A DNA stretch of 64,000 nucleotides from an uncultured Gammaproteobacteria bacterium (GCA_937967995.1 CALBTB010000010.1:310001-374000), one strand, 5' to 3'; shown: positions 6,950 to 16,263, counted from the first letter of the stretch. Numbers and translations: made by a program. Notes: a model not told the origin generated them from the sequence alone.

Positions 6950-8196
6950 AAGACGAACAACAATACGATGTCGCCATCGTCGGCGGCGGCCTGGTCGGCA
7001 TCAGCCTGGCCTGCGCCTTAAGCCGCATAAATCCTGCACCCAGCATTATTCTGATTGAATCCAGCGACTACACCGGTTTTCCCCCGCCCGGTTTTGATTC
7101 ACGTACCCTGGCCCTGTCATACAGTTCACAGCAAATTTTCCAGGCACTGGAGTTATGGCCTGACATTGAACGACGTGGTGTATCACCGATCTCGACGATT
7201 CACATCTCCGATCGGGGCCATCCCGGTCTGACGCGCCTGCAGGCGGATGAGCAACAGGTCGAAGCCTTGGGTTATGTCGTAGAAAATCGCATCCTGGGTG
7301 AAGCCCTGCTGGAGGCCATGCAAAGCCGGTCAAATATTTTCCTGCTGGCACCGGCCGAGGTTACGGACATTCAGATTAATCAGGCGGCGGCTACCATCAC
7401 CTTAAAACAGGGTGATGAAAGTAAAACAATTCATACCAAGCTGGTCGTTGCAGCCGATGGCAGTGAATCATTCGTGCGCCGGCATTTGCATATTCAGCAA
7501 CGTCACCTGGATTATCACCAGTCGGCTGTCATAACAAACGTTGCCTGTGATAAACCACACCAGCAAATTGCTTATGAACGCTTTACACCAACCGGTCCAA
7601 TGGCGTTGCTGCCGCTCACGGGTATTGACGATTTTCCGCATCGTTATGGCCTGGTCTGGACTGTACCGGCGCCACATGTGGATAGTGTGATGGCCATGTC
7701 CGACGACGCATTTCTGGCGGCATTGCAGGAGCGGTTTGGAAAACGTGTCGGTCGTTTTTTACGTGCCGGTAAGCGTCATGCTTATCCACTGGGTTTATCC
7801 ATGATTAATGAACATATACGGCATCGTCTGGCCTTTATTGGTAATGCTGCCCACACACTGCACCCGGTGGCGGGACAGGGATTTAACCTGGGATTACGTG
7901 ACGTGGCGGCGCTGGTACAGGTCATTCGGGATGCGATACAGCAACAGCAGGATTACGGAGCGCGCGAGGTATTACAGCAGTATGCGGACTGGCGCCGTCG
8001 TGATCACCGTGTCACGACCCTGTTCACGGATTCACTGGTACGCATCTTTTCCAACAGTTTTGCACCGCTGGTGGTCGCACGTAATGTCGGATTGATGGCT
8101 ATGGACCTGCTGGCACCGGTGCGAAAACGCCTGACCCGTCATGCAATGGGTTATATTGGTAAGGCCTCGCGTCTGGCACGTGGGCTGGATCTGTGA
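6946..8196 (+). CDS. ubiH: 2-octaprenyl-6-methoxyphenol hydroxylase
   Basis: UbiH is an FAD-dependent monooxygenase that hydroxylates C1 of the ubiquinone ring precursor, working in the cytosolic Ubi complex. Seen in 416 residues: the N-terminal dinucleotide-binding GGGLVG after VAIV, the mid-protein DG motif (VVAADGSESFVRR) and the FAD-ribose motif IGNAAHTLHPVAGQGFNLG. The Asn in IGNAAHTLHP, where UbiI/UbiF have Asp, is typical of UbiH and supports this choice within the family. It overlaps pepP by 4 bp and ubiI by 4 bp. Confidence 0.92.
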   Translation: MKDEQQYDVAIVGGGLVGISLACALSRINPAPSIILIESSDYTGFPPPGFDSRTLALSYSSQQIFQALELWPDIERRGVSPISTIHISDRGHPGLTRLQADEQQVEALGYVVENRILGEALLEAMQSRSNIFLLAPAEVTDIQINQAAATITLKQGDESKTIHTKLVVAADGSESFVRRHLHIQQRHLDYHQSAVITNVACDKPHQQIAYERFTPTGPMALLPLTGIDDFPHRYGLVWTVPAPHVDSVMAMSDDAFLAALQERFGKRVGRFLRAGKRHAYPLGLSMINEHIRHRLAFIGNAAHTLHPVAGQGFNLGLRDVAALVQVIRDAIQQQQDYGAREVLQQYADWRRRDHRVTTLFTDSLVRIFSNSFAPLVVARNVGLMAMDLLAPVRKRLTRHAMGYIGKASRLARGLDL

Positions 8197-9392
8197 AAAC
8201 CGATATTGCCATTGTTGGTGGCGGTATGGTCGGGGCGACACTGGCCTGCGCGTTACGTAACAGTCAATTGGATGTGGTGATGATTGATCCGGGTGCAGCA
8301 AAGGCGCCGGCGTCTTCAACCCGTTTCGATTTACGCGTGAGTGCCATCACGCGCGCCTCACAGCGTGTATTTGAACAACTGCATGTATGGCCTGCCATGC
8401 TTGAGGAGGGGGTATCACCGTTTCGCGAAATGCATGTCTGGGAACAATCCGGGCGCGGTGAAATGCATTTCGACAGTGCCGAGCTCAGTGAACCGTATCT
8501 TGGTCACATCATCGAAAACCGCGTTATATTGTCCGCTCTGTATGACAGGTTACGCGAAGACAGTAATGTCACGCTGTTGACTGAACAGCATGTACAGCAC
8601 ATGGCGCTCGATCACGAAGGTTGGCAACTGACCTTAAGTGATGGTGAACAAATCGACGCGACGCTGGTTGTCGGGGCCGATGGTAGTCGATCATGGGTGC
8701 GACAACAGGCCGGTATCAGTGTGAAAGGCTGGGATTATGATCAGCGTGCGGTCGTCACCTATGTCAAAACATCCCTGCCGCATCAGGAAACCGCCTGGCA
8801 GCGTTTTTTACCCGCCGGACCACTGGCGTTTTTACCTTTACTGGATGGTTACAGCTCGATCGTCTGGTCGACTTCCCCGCAACATGCTGACCAGTTACTG
8901 GCCATGGACGATACGGCTTTTGGTGATGCATTGTCATCTGCTTATGAAGGCCGTCTGGGAGAGATAGAAGATGTCGGACCACGCGCGGCATTTCCATTAC
9001 GCTTTCTGGTTGCCGAACATTACGTCGGTGAACACCTAGCATTAATTGGCGATGCGGCACATACCATTCACCCATTAGCCGGGCAGGGCGTCAATCTGGG
9101 TATTCTGGATGCGGCCTCACTGGCGCAGGTACTCATGACGGCACATGGACAACATCAGACAATGGGTTCGCACAGCGTCTTACGCAAGTACGAACGCTGG
9201 CGTAAAGCAGAGAACATGGACATGCTGGTCATGGTGGATCAGATTCAACGCTGGTTCGGTATTCAGGACGGGCCCATCCCGTGGTTGCGTAATCTCGGTT
9301 TGTCAGTCATCGATCATAGCGGCCCGCTAAAAAACGTAATCATTGAGCATGCCATGGGAAACCGCGGTGATCTTCCACACATCGCCCGTTAA
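8193..9392 (+). CDS. ubiI: Ubiquinone ring hydroxylase, UbiI/VisC type
   Basis: A second FAD monooxygenase of the UbiH/F/I/L/M family, 399 residues, expected to hydroxylate C5 of the ubiquinone ring. It has GGGMVG near the N-terminus, the UbiI-like LRVSAITRAS, VVGADGSRSWVRQ and LIGDAAHTIHPLAGQGVNLG. It starts at a GTG whose last two bases form the stop codon of ubiH (GTGA overlap). Regiospecificity in this family cannot be read with certainty, since UbiF- and UbiL-like enzymes look alike; the UbiI assignment rests on operon position after ubiH. No terminator was seen in the 110 bp after it. Confidence 0.82.
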   Translation: MKTDIAIVGGGMVGATLACALRNSQLDVVMIDPGAAKAPASSTRFDLRVSAITRASQRVFEQLHVWPAMLEEGVSPFREMHVWEQSGRGEMHFDSAELSEPYLGHIIENRVILSALYDRLREDSNVTLLTEQHVQHMALDHEGWQLTLSDGEQIDATLVVGADGSRSWVRQQAGISVKGWDYDQRAVVTYVKTSLPHQETAWQRFLPAGPLAFLPLLDGYSSIVWSTSPQHADQLLAMDDTAFGDALSSAYEGRLGEIEDVGPRAAFPLRFLVAEHYVGEHLALIGDAAHTIHPLAGQGVNLGILDAASLAQVLMTAHGQHQTMGSHSVLRKYERWRKAENMDMLVMVDQIQRWFGIQDGPIPWLRNLGLSVIDHSGPLKNVIIEHAMGNRGDLPHIAR

Positions 9393-9504
9393 GTGATATT
9401 TCTGTGACGTTTGTTAACAATTCTCACTTTTGAACAATACATTTTGGCTTGTTGTGCATTTTCAGGTATCTTCAGGCACTCCATCATAAATCGATAAGAA
9501 TTAG

Positions 9505-10737
9505 ATGGGTATATTAAATACAGCCGCTATTCTCATAACGCTTGCCGCTCTGTTCAGTTATCTGAATTACCGTTTTGTGCGCCTGCCAAATACTATCGGC
9601 ATCATGATCATTGCCATGCTGCTGTCGTTCATCATGCTTATACTCGGCAAGCTGGGATGGGATGAACTGATTTTTGAAACCAACCGGGTTCTGCGCAGTA
9701 TCGATTTCCATGACACCTTAATGCACGGCATGTTGAGCTTTCTGTTATTCGCCGGTGCACTGCATGTCAACCTGAATGATTTGAAGGAACAAAAGGGCAT
9801 CATCGCTGTTCTGGCGACGTTTGGCATTCTGACTTCAACCTTCATTATCGGTGGTCTGAGCTGGCTGGTGCTGCAGGCGCTGAATATCGATTTGCCTTTT
9901 ATTTACTGCCTGGTGTTCGGCGCCCTGATTTCACCCACCGATCCGATTGCCGTTCTGGGTATTTTAAAAACCGCCCGTGTCCCGAAAACACTGGAGACAA
10001 AAATTGCCGGTGAGTCACTGTTTAACGATGGAGTCGGTGTCGTGGTATTCCTGGTGCTGGCGGGGCTGGCGACCGGTACGCATGACGCCTCGTTCAGTGG
10101 CATCGGCCTGTTGTTTTTGCAGGAAGCAGTAGGCGGTGTGCTGTTTGGCCTGGTTATTGGCATGGGGGTTTATTACCTGCTAAGGGATGTCGACAACTAC
10201 CAGCTTGAAGTCATGCTGACCTTGTCACTGGTCATGGGCGGTTATGCGTTAGCAACCCAGTTGCATTTGTCCGGCCCGATTGCGATTGTCGTGGCCGGGT
10301 TGTTCATCGGTAATCACGGCCGTAAGTTTGCCATGTCGGAAAAAACCCGCGCGCATCTGGATACGTTCTGGGAGCTGGTTGATGAAATTCTCAACGCAGT
10401 GCTGTTCCTAATCATCGGTCTGGAAGTGCTGTTGCTGGCCATCAAAACCGAATATATTCTGGCCGCGCTGGCCATCATTCCACTGGTCCTGTTCGCGCGT
10501 TTCATCAGTGTCGGGACTCCGGTTTTTGTCATGAAACGGGTTCGCCAGTTTACACCGGGTGTGGTCCAGCTCATGACCTGGGGTGGACTACGCGGCGGGA
10601 TATCGGTGGCCCTGGCCCTGTCCCTGCCGCTGGGCCTGTATCGTGAAGTTATTCTTGCCCTGACTTATGCGGTCGTCGTATTTTCTATTGTAATTCAAGG
10701 GCTTACAATTAGTCGCATGGTCGACGAGCTACGCTAG
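9505..10737 (+). CDS. Cation:proton antiporter, CPA1 (NhaP/Na+-H+ exchanger) family
   Basis: An inner-membrane Na+(K+)/H+ antiporter for pH and salt homeostasis. The 410 residues are mostly hydrophobic with about 12 membrane segments. The CPA1 motifs are SPTDPIAV (143-150) and AGESLFNDGVGVVVF (168-182), where the adjacent Asn-Asp pair (N174, D175) is the ion-binding site. A conserved arginine-containing segment, MTWGGLRGGISVALALSLP, lies near the C-terminus. There is no long cytosolic regulatory tail. The gene stands alone between ubiI and the iron transporter; substrate ion (Na+ or K+) cannot be decided from sequence. Confidence 0.9.
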   Translation: MGILNTAAILITLAALFSYLNYRFVRLPNTIGIMIIAMLLSFIMLILGKLGWDELIFETNRVLRSIDFHDTLMHGMLSFLLFAGALHVNLNDLKEQKGIIAVLATFGILTSTFIIGGLSWLVLQALNIDLPFIYCLVFGALISPTDPIAVLGILKTARVPKTLETKIAGESLFNDGVGVVVFLVLAGLATGTHDASFSGIGLLFLQEAVGGVLFGLVIGMGVYYLLRDVDNYQLEVMLTLSLVMGGYALATQLHLSGPIAIVVAGLFIGNHGRKFAMSEKTRAHLDTFWELVDEILNAVLFLIIGLEVLLLAIKTEYILAALAIIPLVLFARFISVGTPVFVMKRVRQFTPGVVQLMTWGGLRGGISVALALSLPLGLYREVILALTYAVVVFSIVIQGLTISRMVDELR

Positions 10738-10841
10738 CCAACAGCTAGCTGCACTACTTTCATTACCTCATTCACTTTATCTCACCACGGCGTTCCATAT
10801 ATATAGAGCAAATATTACCGATTTATAATATTGAAAATCGG

Positions 10842-10860
10842 AATGAGAATAATTATCATT
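10842..10860. promoter_or_regulatory. Fur box upstream of the iron ABC transporter
   Basis: The 19-mer AATGAGAATAATTATCATT is a near-perfect inverted repeat close to the Fur consensus GATAATGATAATCATTATC. It lies about 13 bp downstream of a TATAAT (10824-10829) and 40 bp upstream of the binding-protein start, where Fe-Fur would block RNA polymerase. Confidence 0.85.
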
Positions 10861-10900
10861 ACGGGCCTGAGTCCTACTTATATATATGGAGCAAAAACTG

Positions 10901-11902
10901 ATGAGACACATTGTTTTATCCCTAATTATGTTGTGCTTTTATGCCGCATCGGGTTTTGCCCAGGCGGCCGACCTGATTGTCTATTCCGGTCGTAGTGACA
11001 AGTTTGTTAAACCGGTGGTGAAGGCCTTCACCAGTGAAACCGGTATCAAGGTAACGATCCATTCCGGCAGTTCAACTGCGCTGTTAAATAAACTCAAGCT
11101 GGAAGGCAATCGCACCAGCGCAGATATCTATATCAGTAATGATGCAGGTAATCTGCAAAAGGGCAGTGAGATGGGTCTGTTTCAGCCCGTTGCAAAGGAA
11201 ACTGCCGATGTTATTCCGAATAACTACCGGGCCGAAGATAATACCTGGGTCGGGTTATCAGCGCGCGCCCGCGTGCTGGTCATGAATAAAAATGATCAGT
11301 CCGTCGACTTTGTTAAGTCCGTGTTTGATCTGGCTGATCCAAAACTGGCCGGTAAACTCGGTATAACACATAGCAGTAATGAAAGTTATATCGCCGGCGT
11401 GACTGTTTACATGCGTGTCGCCGGTATCGACAAGACCCGTGACTGGCTCAAGGGTATGAAAAAGAATGTCGGCGGCAGTGTGTTTAACAAGCACAGTAAA
11501 ATCGTCAAGGCCGTGGCAGAAGGTAAAAAATCTGTCGGCCTGGTGAACCACTATTACATCTTCCGTCACCTGGCAAAAAATCCTGACGCACCCATCAAAG
11601 TGGTGCTGCCTGATCAGGGTAAGGACGGAATGGGTGTGGCCTGGAACGTTGCCGGCGCAGCAATCACCAAACACACCAAGAATAAATCCGCTGCGGAAAA
11701 ATTTATGGCGTTCATGGTCTCGGAAAAAGGTCAGAAGCAGTTTGCCGAAGTCAATCGTGAATACCCAACCCGTCCCGGTGTGGCGGCAGCAGAACCAGTG
11801 CCACCATTATCGTCTTACAAAGTTGCTGACGTGCCGATGAGTGATCTGGGTAAGTATCGTAATGCCACGCTGGATCTGATCGAATCGATCGGAATGCCGT
11901 AA
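10901..11902 (+). CDS. Fe(3+) ABC transporter periplasmic substrate-binding protein (FbpA/FutA type)
   Basis: Periplasmic ferric-iron binding protein of the transferrin-like FbpA/IdiA group. I start it at the ATG at 10901 because GGAG lies 9 nt upstream; the ATG at 10886 overlaps that signal. A signal peptide is clear (MRHIVLSLIMLCFYAASG, cleaved near AQA-ADLIVYSGR). The iron-ligand tyrosine pair sits in GLVNHYYIFRHL in the second half, and DLIVYSGRSDKFVKP is the family start of the mature protein. It precedes the permease by 18 bp and follows a Fur box, so it should be induced by iron starvation. Confidence 0.92.
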   Translation: MRHIVLSLIMLCFYAASGFAQAADLIVYSGRSDKFVKPVVKAFTSETGIKVTIHSGSSTALLNKLKLEGNRTSADIYISNDAGNLQKGSEMGLFQPVAKETADVIPNNYRAEDNTWVGLSARARVLVMNKNDQSVDFVKSVFDLADPKLAGKLGITHSSNESYIAGVTVYMRVAGIDKTRDWLKGMKKNVGGSVFNKHSKIVKAVAEGKKSVGLVNHYYIFRHLAKNPDAPIKVVLPDQGKDGMGVAWNVAGAAITKHTKNKSAAEKFMAFMVSEKGQKQFAEVNREYPTRPGVAAAEPVPPLSSYKVADVPMSDLGKYRNATLDLIESIGMP

Positions 11903-11920
11903 TGCGGTAAACCCCGCGCA

Positions 11921-13489
11921 GTGACCATTATCAATTCGCGGAGTGTGTTATCGACGTCAGTCGTGTTACTGGCGTCGATACCGCTCGTCTTCGTTTTATA
12001 CCAGAGTGGACACTTACAATGGTCACAATGGACAGGTTTATGGAGTGCGCGCCTGCCGGGTCTGTTGTGGAACACACTGTCTTTATCGGTACTGGTAGCG
12101 ATTGGCAGTTTCGCACTGGGTGTGTCATCTGCGTGGTTAATTACTCGACGTGAATTCATTGGCCGCCGCCTCGCCGTGTGGCTGATGATCCTCCCATTGA
12201 CGATTCCGACCTATGTGTTTGCGCATATCTATACCACGTTAACGGATCGGGATGGCTGGCTCGGGCAGTTATGGCTGTGGCTGGCCGGACCGAATGTCCC
12301 CAACCCTGAACTTTACAATGTATTCGGTGCCGCTTTTATTCTAAGCCTGGCCGGGTTTTCCTATGTCTTTCTGCTGGTCAGTGATGCATTAACACGATCG
12401 CGTCATGACATCGAAGATGCGGCACGCCTGCATGGTCTGAATTCACGTCAGGTGTTCTGGCGGGTCAGCCTGCCCATGTTGCGGCCGGCCATCGCGGCTG
12501 GTCTGGCCCTGGTCGTGTTGCACGTGCTGTCCGATTTTGGCGCGGTAAGCATGTTACGTTACCAGACCTTTACCCTGAGCATCTATCTGCAAATGAGCGG
12601 TCGCTTTGACATGCAGGCGGCGGCCGGATTAAGTCTGGTACTGGTTGTACTGAGCCTGACGTTCCTGATACTCGAGCGTTTCTTTCGTGATCGGCAACGC
12701 TATTACAGTTCCCGACAAGCACAACAGTTACAGCGTCGACCGGCCAGCCCGATGGAACAGGTACTGATCTGGCTGTGGCTGGGCGGCATTACGCTGTTTG
12801 CCTTTGGGTTACCGGTGGCCTGGATGCTGCACTGGAGTTTTGAAGCCTGGCAACAGTCACTCATTGATGAACAATTCTGGGGCTATGTAAAAAATTCACT
12901 CGTGGTCAGTATTGCGGCTGCCTCACTGGCCACAGTGGCGGCGCTACCGGTGGCGTTATTTCATGCACGTTTACGTAACAAGGTAAGTCAGTCCTATATT
13001 CATTTATCCAGTGTCGGTTTTGTGTTGCCCGGGCCGGTGATTGCGCTGGGTATCCTGAGTTTTGCACTGAGCTGGTTGCCGTGGATTTATGGCACGCTGG
13101 TTGTATTGTTACTGGCCATGCTGATTCGGTTTTTACCGTTGGCGGTACAGGCACAGGAGGCGGCGGTACAACAGGTGTCTCCCTCGATTGAGGAAGCCGG
13201 CCGCAGCCTGGGTGCGACACCCTGGCAAAACCTGACGCGCGTACTGATACCGATGCTTCGTACCGGGCTGGTCAGCGCCTGGGTGCTGGTGTTTATCGAT
13301 ACGCTCAAGGAACTGCCGGCCACGTTACTGCTGCGGCCGACCGGTTTCGATACCCTGCCGGTCCGCATCTGGATTGAGGCCAGCGAGGAGATGCTGGAAC
13401 TGGCGGCACCTTCCGCCCTGATGCTCATGCTCGGCACATTACCCGTGCTGTGGTTTTTATTGCGTCAGCATGACGCAGCGGCAAAATAA
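11921..13489 (+). CDS. Fe(3+) ABC transporter permease (FbpB/SfuB type, two fused halves)
   Basis: Inner-membrane permease of 522 residues made of two homologous BPD_transp_1 halves, each with about six membrane segments. Each half carries its ATPase-contact EAA loop: EDAARLHGLNSRQVFWRVSLP in the first and EEAGRSLGATPWQNLTRVLIP in the second. This is the FbpB/FutB architecture. The start is the GTG at 11921; it has no obvious Shine-Dalgarno, and an in-frame GTG at 11951 region cannot be excluded. No ATP-binding subunit follows, because the next sequence is the glycine riboswitch, so the ATPase must be encoded elsewhere or shared. Confidence 0.9.
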   Translation: MTIINSRSVLSTSVVLLASIPLVFVLYQSGHLQWSQWTGLWSARLPGLLWNTLSLSVLVAIGSFALGVSSAWLITRREFIGRRLAVWLMILPLTIPTYVFAHIYTTLTDRDGWLGQLWLWLAGPNVPNPELYNVFGAAFILSLAGFSYVFLLVSDALTRSRHDIEDAARLHGLNSRQVFWRVSLPMLRPAIAAGLALVVLHVLSDFGAVSMLRYQTFTLSIYLQMSGRFDMQAAAGLSLVLVVLSLTFLILERFFRDRQRYYSSRQAQQLQRRPASPMEQVLIWLWLGGITLFAFGLPVAWMLHWSFEAWQQSLIDEQFWGYVKNSLVVSIAAASLATVAALPVALFHARLRNKVSQSYIHLSSVGFVLPGPVIALGILSFALSWLPWIYGTLVVLLLAMLIRFLPLAVQAQEAAVQQVSPSIEEAGRSLGATPWQNLTRVLIPMLRTGLVSAWVLVFIDTLKELPATLLLRPTGFDTLPVRIWIEASEEMLELAAPSALMLMLGTLPVLWFLLRQHDAAAK

Positions 13490-13520
13490 ATCCTGTAATT
13501 ACAGTTGATTGCACCACAAC

Positions 13521-13549
13521 TGGCAAAATGGATGCTGGCTCAGTAAAAT
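13521..13549 (+). promoter_or_regulatory. Weak candidate promoter for the glycine-riboswitch operon
   Basis: TGGCAA (13521-13526) and TAAAAT (13544-13549) are spaced by 17 bp and would start RNA just before the first aptamer at 13566. A 12-bp perfect palindrome CTGTAATTACAG lies upstream at 13493-13504. Both are read by eye. Confidence 0.3.
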
Positions 13550-13565
13550 GCTTCGCAGCAACGAT

Positions 13566-13738
13566 GTTTGTGGGAGAGACCCCGGCGCTGGTTAGCAGCA
13601 ACACGGGGCGCCGAAGGCGCAACTCGCTCGGAATCGCTCAGGCAAAAGGACCGCAGACGTGAAACGTTGACTCTGGAGAGATCCTGTCAGATGGTGACAG
13701 GACACCGAAGGGGCAAGCTCTCAGGTGACCGGACAGAG
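13566..13738 (+). promoter_or_regulatory. Tandem glycine riboswitch
   Basis: Two glycine aptamers lie in series with a 12-nt linker. Aptamer 1 (13566-13658) has P1 pairing GTTTGTGG with CCGCAGAC, the conserved GGGAGAGACC, CGCCGAAGGCGCAA and CTCAGGCAAAAGGACCG. Aptamer 2 (13671-13738) has P1 CTCTG/CAGAG, GGAGAGATCC, ACACCGAAGGGGCAA and CTCTCAGGTGACCGGACAGA. These match the two-aptamer gcvT element, which normally switches on glycine cleavage genes when glycine is high. A strong terminator begins directly at the 3' edge of aptamer 2, so control is most likely by antitermination. Confidence 0.93.
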
Positions 13739-13788
13739 GGGCGACGAAAACCGATGTATGTGCATCGTTTTTCGTCGCCCTTTTTTTT
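13739..13788 (+). terminator. Riboswitch expression platform: intrinsic terminator
   Basis: GGGCGACGAAAA (13739-13750) pairs with TTTTTCGTCGCCC (13768-13780), capped by CGATG/CATCG, and is followed by eight T residues. It abuts P1 of the second aptamer, so glycine binding can plausibly compete with terminator folding. It lies 32 bp before the first operon gene. Confidence 0.88.
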
Positions 13789-13819
13789 ACCTCGTTGAAA
13801 AACCTGTGTGGGGAGTGAT

Positions 13820-14722
13820 ATGGCGGAACAGCCGGTGTTCGATTTTTCTCGACAGCCTAATGTTGGCCGTATGCCCGACTGGATTCGCCAGGCATTTGGC
13901 GAAGACGCTTTTGCCACGACCACTCGCGCACTCAATCAGCATGCATTAAATACCGTTTGTGTCGAAGCACGTTGCCCGAATCGTGGTGAGTGCTGGAGTC
14001 GTGGCACGGCAACATTTATGTTACTCGGCGATACCTGCACGCGCGCCTGCGGTTTCTGTGCGGTAAAGACCGGTAAACCTGCCGCACTGGAAAACGATGA
14101 ACCGCAACGTGTCGCCAGAGCGGTACGTGAAATGGGTCTTGACTATGTAGTACTCACGTCTGTCAATCGCGATGATCAGGCGGATGGTGGTGCAACGATT
14201 TTTGCACGCACGATGTCGGCATTACGCAATGACAATCAGAATATCCAACTGGAATTACTGACACCGGACTTTCATCGTTGCCAGACTAAGGCCATCGATG
14301 TGATTTACACCGCTCTGACATCAGCAGTTGGTGAACCGCAACTGGTGTGGGGTCATAATATCGAAACGGTACCGCGCCTTTATCGCACGGTGCGCAAGGG
14401 TTCCGATTATCAGCGTTCACTGGCACTGCTAAATGATGTCGCGCAACTCAATGGTGTAGAAGCCAAGTCGGCCATCATGCTGGGACTGGGTGAAACGGAA
14501 CAGGAAGTCATCGCTGTATTGCGTGACCTGTATAGAGCGAATGTTACGCGGGTCGCGCTAGGTCAGTATTTGCGTCCCACTCGCTATCATCTTCCGGTCA
14601 AGGAATATATTCATCCGGCGCAATTCGATCGTTATGCCGATGTGGCGCGTGATATTGGTTTTAACTGGGTCAAGTCCGGGCCACTGGTTCGTTCGTCTTA
14701 TCACGCCGAAGATTCACAATAA
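13820..14722 (+). CDS. lipA: Lipoyl synthase, second copy linked to glycine cleavage
   Basis: Radical SAM enzyme that inserts two sulfurs into protein-bound octanoyl groups to make lipoyl, the cofactor of GcvH. Both [4Fe-4S] motifs are intact: the auxiliary CVEARCPNRGEC (C-x4-C-x5-C) and the radical-SAM CTRACGFC (C-x3-C-x2-C). The C-terminal RSSYHAE, needed for the auxiliary cluster serine ligand, is present. I use the ATG at 13820 (MAEQPVFDFS), preceded by GGAG; a GTG at 13808 is in frame. It differs clearly from the lipA copy near 44 kb and is the first gene under the glycine riboswitch, so it probably serves GcvH lipoylation on demand. Confidence 0.9.
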   Translation: MAEQPVFDFSRQPNVGRMPDWIRQAFGEDAFATTTRALNQHALNTVCVEARCPNRGECWSRGTATFMLLGDTCTRACGFCAVKTGKPAALENDEPQRVARAVREMGLDYVVLTSVNRDDQADGGATIFARTMSALRNDNQNIQLELLTPDFHRCQTKAIDVIYTALTSAVGEPQLVWGHNIETVPRLYRTVRKGSDYQRSLALLNDVAQLNGVEAKSAIMLGLGETEQEVIAVLRDLYRANVTRVALGQYLRPTRYHLPVKEYIHPAQFDRYADVARDIGFNWVKSGPLVRSSYHAEDSQ

Positions 14723-14740
14723 GCAGTCACGAGGTTTTTA

Positions 14741-15829
14741 ATGGGAAAACGTACACCACTGTATGACACACATGTCGAGTTTAACGCCAAGATCGTTGAT
14801 TTCGGTGGCTGGGACATGCCGTTACATTACGGCTCGCAGGTGAAGGAGCATGAAATTGTTCGAACCCATGCCGGTATGTTTGATGTTTCACACATGACAG
14901 TGGTGGATCTGCAGGGTGAACGGGTGCGGGACTTTTTACGTTACCTGTTGGCGAATGATGTGGCGCGACTGAAAAACCCGGGCAAGGCGCTGTACTCGTG
15001 CATGCTCAATGAACAGGGTTGTGTAATTGATGATTTGATCGTGTATTACATCAACGACCAGTTTTTCCGTATGGTCGTCAATGCCTCGACCCGCGACAAG
15101 GACCTGGCATGGATTGAAAAACATGCCGGTAACTTTGGTGTGTCAGTCAAAGAGCGTGATGACCTGGCCATGGTTGCGGTACAGGGACCAGAGGCACGCG
15201 ATCTGGTGCATGAGGTTATCGACAGCGCCAAGCAGCAGGCGGCTGCTGAGCTGGGTCAGTTTTTCATGGCCATGTTTGATGACGACTGGGCAATCGCACG
15301 CACCGGTTACACCGGTGAAGACGGCTATGAAATTATGTTACCGGGTGATCAGGCGGCGAGTTTCTGGCAGGCACTGGCAAAGGCCGGCGTCAGCCCGGCC
15401 GGGCTGGGTGCAAGAGATACTTTACGCCTTGAAGCCGGCATGAACCTGTATGGCAGTGATATGGATGAAACTACCTCGCCACTGGAGTCGGGCCTGGGCT
15501 GGACCATTGCCTGGGAACCGGCAGAGCGGGACTTCATCGGCCGCGCGGCATTACAACAGCAACGTGATGCCGGTATAAAAAATAAACTGGTGGGTTTGTT
15601 AATGGAAAACAAGGGCGTATTGCGCAATCACCAGAAAGTGCTGGTTGAAGGGCTGGAAGCCGGTGAGATCACCAGTGGCAGTTTTTCACCAACCCTCGGG
15701 CAGGCCATTGCCTTTGCGCGAGTGCCGGCGACTATCGGAGAAAGGGCGAAAGTGGATATTCGGGGCAAACAGGTCGATGTAAAAGTCATAAAACCGCCGT
15801 TTGTCCGTAACGGTAAAGCATGTATTTAA
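14741..15829 (+). CDS. gcvT: Glycine cleavage system T protein (aminomethyltransferase)
   Basis: GcvT transfers the methylene group from aminomethyl-lipoyl GcvH to tetrahydrofolate and releases ammonia. The 362-residue protein begins RTPLYDTHVEFNAKIVDFGGWDMPLHYG, the usual start of T proteins. GMFDVSHM, TGYTGEDGYEIM and GARDTLRLEAGMNLYGSDMDE, the folate-binding and catalytic Asp region, are all in place. It lies 18 bp after the lipoyl synthase gene and 21 bp before gcvH, within the riboswitch operon. Confidence 0.96.
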   Translation: MGKRTPLYDTHVEFNAKIVDFGGWDMPLHYGSQVKEHEIVRTHAGMFDVSHMTVVDLQGERVRDFLRYLLANDVARLKNPGKALYSCMLNEQGCVIDDLIVYYINDQFFRMVVNASTRDKDLAWIEKHAGNFGVSVKERDDLAMVAVQGPEARDLVHEVIDSAKQQAAAELGQFFMAMFDDDWAIARTGYTGEDGYEIMLPGDQAASFWQALAKAGVSPAGLGARDTLRLEAGMNLYGSDMDETTSPLESGLGWTIAWEPAERDFIGRAALQQQRDAGIKNKLVGLLMENKGVLRNHQKVLVEGLEAGEITSGSFSPTLGQAIAFARVPATIGERAKVDIRGKQVDVKVIKPPFVRNGKACI

Positions 15830-15850
15830 AATTTTATTTGGGAGAACAAC

Positions 15851-16243
15851 ATGAGTAACGTCCCTCAGGAACTACGTTATACCAAATCACATGAATGGGT
15901 ACGTCGTGAGGAAGATGGCAGTGTCACAGTCGGTATTACGGATCACGCACAGGAATTGCTGGGTGACCTGGTTTATGTCGAAGCGCCGGAAGTGGGTACG
16001 ACTTTTAGTAGCGGGGAAGACTGTGCGGTGGTGGAATCAGTCAAAGCCGCATCGGATGTGTATGCGCCGGTCAGCGGTGAAGTCACCGAGGCGAATGAGG
16101 CGCTGACGGATACACCGGAAACCGTCAATTCCGACCCGTATGGTGATGGCTGGATTTTCAAAATCAAACCGGCAGACGAGGGTGAACTCGATGACCTGCT
16201 GGATGCCGATGCCTATGCCGAACAAATCGCCGCCGAAGAATGA
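15851..16243 (+). CDS. gcvH: Glycine cleavage system H protein
   Basis: The lipoyl-bearing shuttle of the glycine cleavage system. The 130-residue protein has the lipoyl-attachment lysine K65 in VVESVKAASDVYAPVSGEV, at the same number as in E. coli GcvH, and the N-terminal YTKSHEWVR typical of the family. GGGAGA upstream (about 15839-15845) serves as ribosome binding site. The cofactor could be attached by the LipB/LipA pair near 44-45 kb or by the LipA encoded two genes upstream. Confidence 0.97.
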   Translation: MSNVPQELRYTKSHEWVRREEDGSVTVGITDHAQELLGDLVYVEAPEVGTTFSSGEDCAVVESVKAASDVYAPVSGEVTEANEALTDTPETVNSDPYGDGWIFKIKPADEGELDDLLDADAYAEQIAAEE

Positions 16244-16263
16244 TCTGAACCAGGAAACCAACC

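Noticed and set aside
13544..13820. Plus-strand frame through the riboswitch region (13568-13798) as a leader gene
   Set aside because: The region folds as two glycine aptamers and a terminator; there is no SD, and the frame ends within the terminator region.
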